NCBI GenBank assembly: GCA_963576725.1
Contig: OY755237.1
Location: forward strand, 64,147,423 to 64,211,422
Origin: Azorinus chamasolen
Lineage: Eukaryota > Mollusca > Bivalvia > Cardiida > Solecurtidae
DNA length: 64,000 nucleotides
Direction: 5' to 3'
Shown here: one piece after another, positions 62,991-64,000 of the stretch
How positions within the stretch are numbered: the first letter of the stretch is position 1
How the letters are laid out: every line of letters begins with the position of its first letter
Notes under the pieces: model-generated
The model's database searches: none
The model's input: the letters and a program-made list of their open reading frames with translations, nothing else
What the model was told of the DNA's origin: nothing
Made by a program: the position numbers and the translations under genes

Positions 62991-63163
62991 GAGGTACAGA
63001 AACGCCTGGAAGATGCCAAGAAGGGTATAGACAAGGTGGATCGAGACAAGGAGGAGGTGTTTCAACAGTGCGATCCAGATGAGCGACAGAGGATCCGTAG
63101 CCTGCTACAAGCCCTTCATACCTCCTGGCAGGAGATCAACGAGGCCTACACAGACAGACACAG
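62991..63163 (+). CDS. DMD: Dystrophin/utrophin homologue, rod-domain exon (repeat 17), equivalent of human exon 43
   Basis: Internal exon of 173 bp: 57 codons plus 2 nt, phase 0 in and phase 2 out. The acceptor is TTTCATTGTCAG and the donor CAG|GTAAAG. The translation begins EVQKRLEDAKKGIDKVD and ends SWQEINEAYTDRH plus two bases. It aligns without gaps with human dystrophin NIKDSLQQSSGRIDIIH to FQWEKVNKMYKDRQ, the segment encoded by exon 43, which is also 173 bp as I recall. It holds helices A/B of spectrin-like repeat 17, with the conserved Trp of helix B in SWQEIN. It continues directly from the exon ending at 45352 across a 17.6 kb intron. In mammals, repeats 16-17 also bind neuronal nitric oxide synthase; whether that applies here is not visible. 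Confidence 0.93.
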
Positions 63164-63192
63164 GTAAAGCAGATGACCTTAACCTTTGTCTG

Positions 63193-63401
63193 TACAGTAA
63201 AACCCCTCTAAACTGGACATTCAATTTAGTATAAATATTGGTCTTGGAGACAGGTGGCAGATTAGTGCAGGGTGAAAGTCATGCAGAAAGCTCCTTAGAG
63301 GAGCTTACTGCATGACTTTTATCCTACATTAAGCAGCCACCTGCCTAAAAGTATCTGAATTCTTCTCTTCTAGCATTCCGGTTTAGAGGAGTTCTACTGT
63401 A
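63193..63401. mobile_element. C-family MITE, 29 bp after the exon
   Basis: TACAGTAAAACCCCTCTAAA to TAGAGGAGTTCTACTGTA; core AAAGCTCCTTAGAGGAGCTT. Confidence 0.95.
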
Positions 63402-63470
63402 GTATGATAAAACCTCTTGAAAGTGACCACACGAGTCTACTTTTCAGTCTTTAAGACAACTGATATAGAG

Positions 63471-63607
63471 AATAATAGGTTAGTGCCGTAGATGGGACGC
63501 TTTATCCGACGAGGGGAGAAAACGTTGAGGCGAGGCTTGCCGAGCCTCAACTGTTTTCTCTCCGAGTCGGATAAAGGCGTCCCATCTACGGCACTAACCT
63601 ATTATTC
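63471..63607. repeat. Long near-perfect hairpin (137 bp)
   Basis: Arms AATAATAGGTTAGTGCCGTA and TACGGCACTAACCTATTATT; inner GATGGGACGC..TTTATCCGAC pairs with GTCGGATAAA..GCGTCCCATC; loop near GAGGCTTGCCGAGCC. More GC-rich than its surroundings; unlike any other repeat in the window. Confidence 0.9.
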
Positions 63608-64000
63608 GATTTATCCAGTCAATATAGTTAAATGCCTTTTTTATAGACTCATAACACTCTTGAAATAATTTACATTGAAAATGCAGTTTTTCGATCAACG
63701 GATCCCTCCCTTTTCACTTCCATTTAGACGTAAATAGATCTAATGAGCTACCGCAGAGGAATATAGTTTCGATACTTGTATTACTAGAAGGGAAACGTGG
63801 TTGAATTTGAAAAATAAGATGATTTGAATCGAGGGTCGATAAGTTATTTCAAACAGACATGATCTATATTCTTTGGTCAAATTCGAGTTACGTAGTCTCG
63901 GTTTCTATTTTTAGATTCTACCTAACGTCACTCAGAAATCGATGGAACTGAACAGGCTATATTTAGGTTTATGACTATCACCGCCCCTGTAAGAGTTTAT
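63608..64000. other. Unique DNA to the window end
   Basis: No exon or repeat recognised. Could be the interior of an element whose end is the 63471 hairpin. Confidence 0.4.

Noticed and set aside
1..63401. TTAACCC/GGGTTAA words as interstitial telomere repeats
   Set aside because: They occur singly at MITE ends with TTTCC following, never as tandem TTAGGG.

Overview
The window looks like animal genomic DNA, most likely from a bivalve mollusc. It is AT-rich and intron-dominated, and several dispersed repeats resemble ones I know from bivalve genomes (38505, 47630, 32785, 15771). Nothing prokaryotic is visible. Species cannot be fixed from sequence alone.

Only one gene can be supported: a plus-strand dystrophin/utrophin homologue. 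Two central rod-domain exons are clear. Exon 44948-45352 (405 bp, phase 0-0) aligns with the part of human dystrophin encoded by exons 41+42. Exon 62991-63163 (173 bp, phase 0-2) aligns with human exon 43, including its length as I remember it. A 17.6 kb intron separates them. At 13416-13526 a short exon-like ORF has a strong Kozak ATG, a roughly 27-residue hydrophobic helix and a consensus GTAAGT donor in phase 0. It could splice in frame onto the rod exon at 44948, so it is a candidate internal-promoter first exon encoding a membrane-anchored short dystrophin. An unrelated nested gene is the alternative.

Most of the rest is intron filled with short non-autonomous elements (MITEs) that carry a central palindrome. 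I name the families here. TTAA-flanked families, with ends TTAACCC..GGGTTAA: A (ends CCCTTTCCCTCATATAAACG / GAACAGGGAAAGGG), A2 (same left end, right half with AATATTCATGATGTCA), G (CCCTTTACTCC / GGAGTAAAGGG), B (CCCTTTCCTCCATAGGC, stem around TTGAAACCATTGTGAT), F (core CAGTGTAGACCC), H (CCCTTCGCTTGCTG) and E (CTCTTTGCACGCTAAG, core TTTGGATCC). TA-flanked family: C (ACAGTAAAACCTCT). Others: D (CAGAGGTACAGATAAG), J (core followed by TCTAATTTAAAGTTATC) and K (TACCATATTCTCC). I see no transposase gene. Nested insertions show that the TTAA families target TTAA and that C targets TA. Most families share the apex GCTCC-TATA-GGAGC even when their ends differ.

Layout: 1-13 kb MITE mosaic with a 47-bp minisatellite (3.0-4.5 kb); 12.8-13.5 kb unique DNA with the candidate first exon; 13.6-23.7 kb MITEs, an AGGTCAAGGTCA-bearing tandem repeat (15.8-16.4 kb) and a CCAAT inverted-pair tandem repeat (19.9-20.6 kb); 23.8-28.2 kb a possible large non-coding element with phased 14-mer motifs; 28.4-44.9 kb MITEs, a pogo-like element (36.8-37.9 kb) and a 45-bp tandem repeat (42.2 kb); 44.9-45.35 kb exon; 45.4-63 kb intron with MITEs and two minisatellites (56.7-59.4 kb); 63.0-63.2 kb exon; then a C element and a long hairpin. 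Repeat boundaries were read by eye and may be off by several bases, more in relics.
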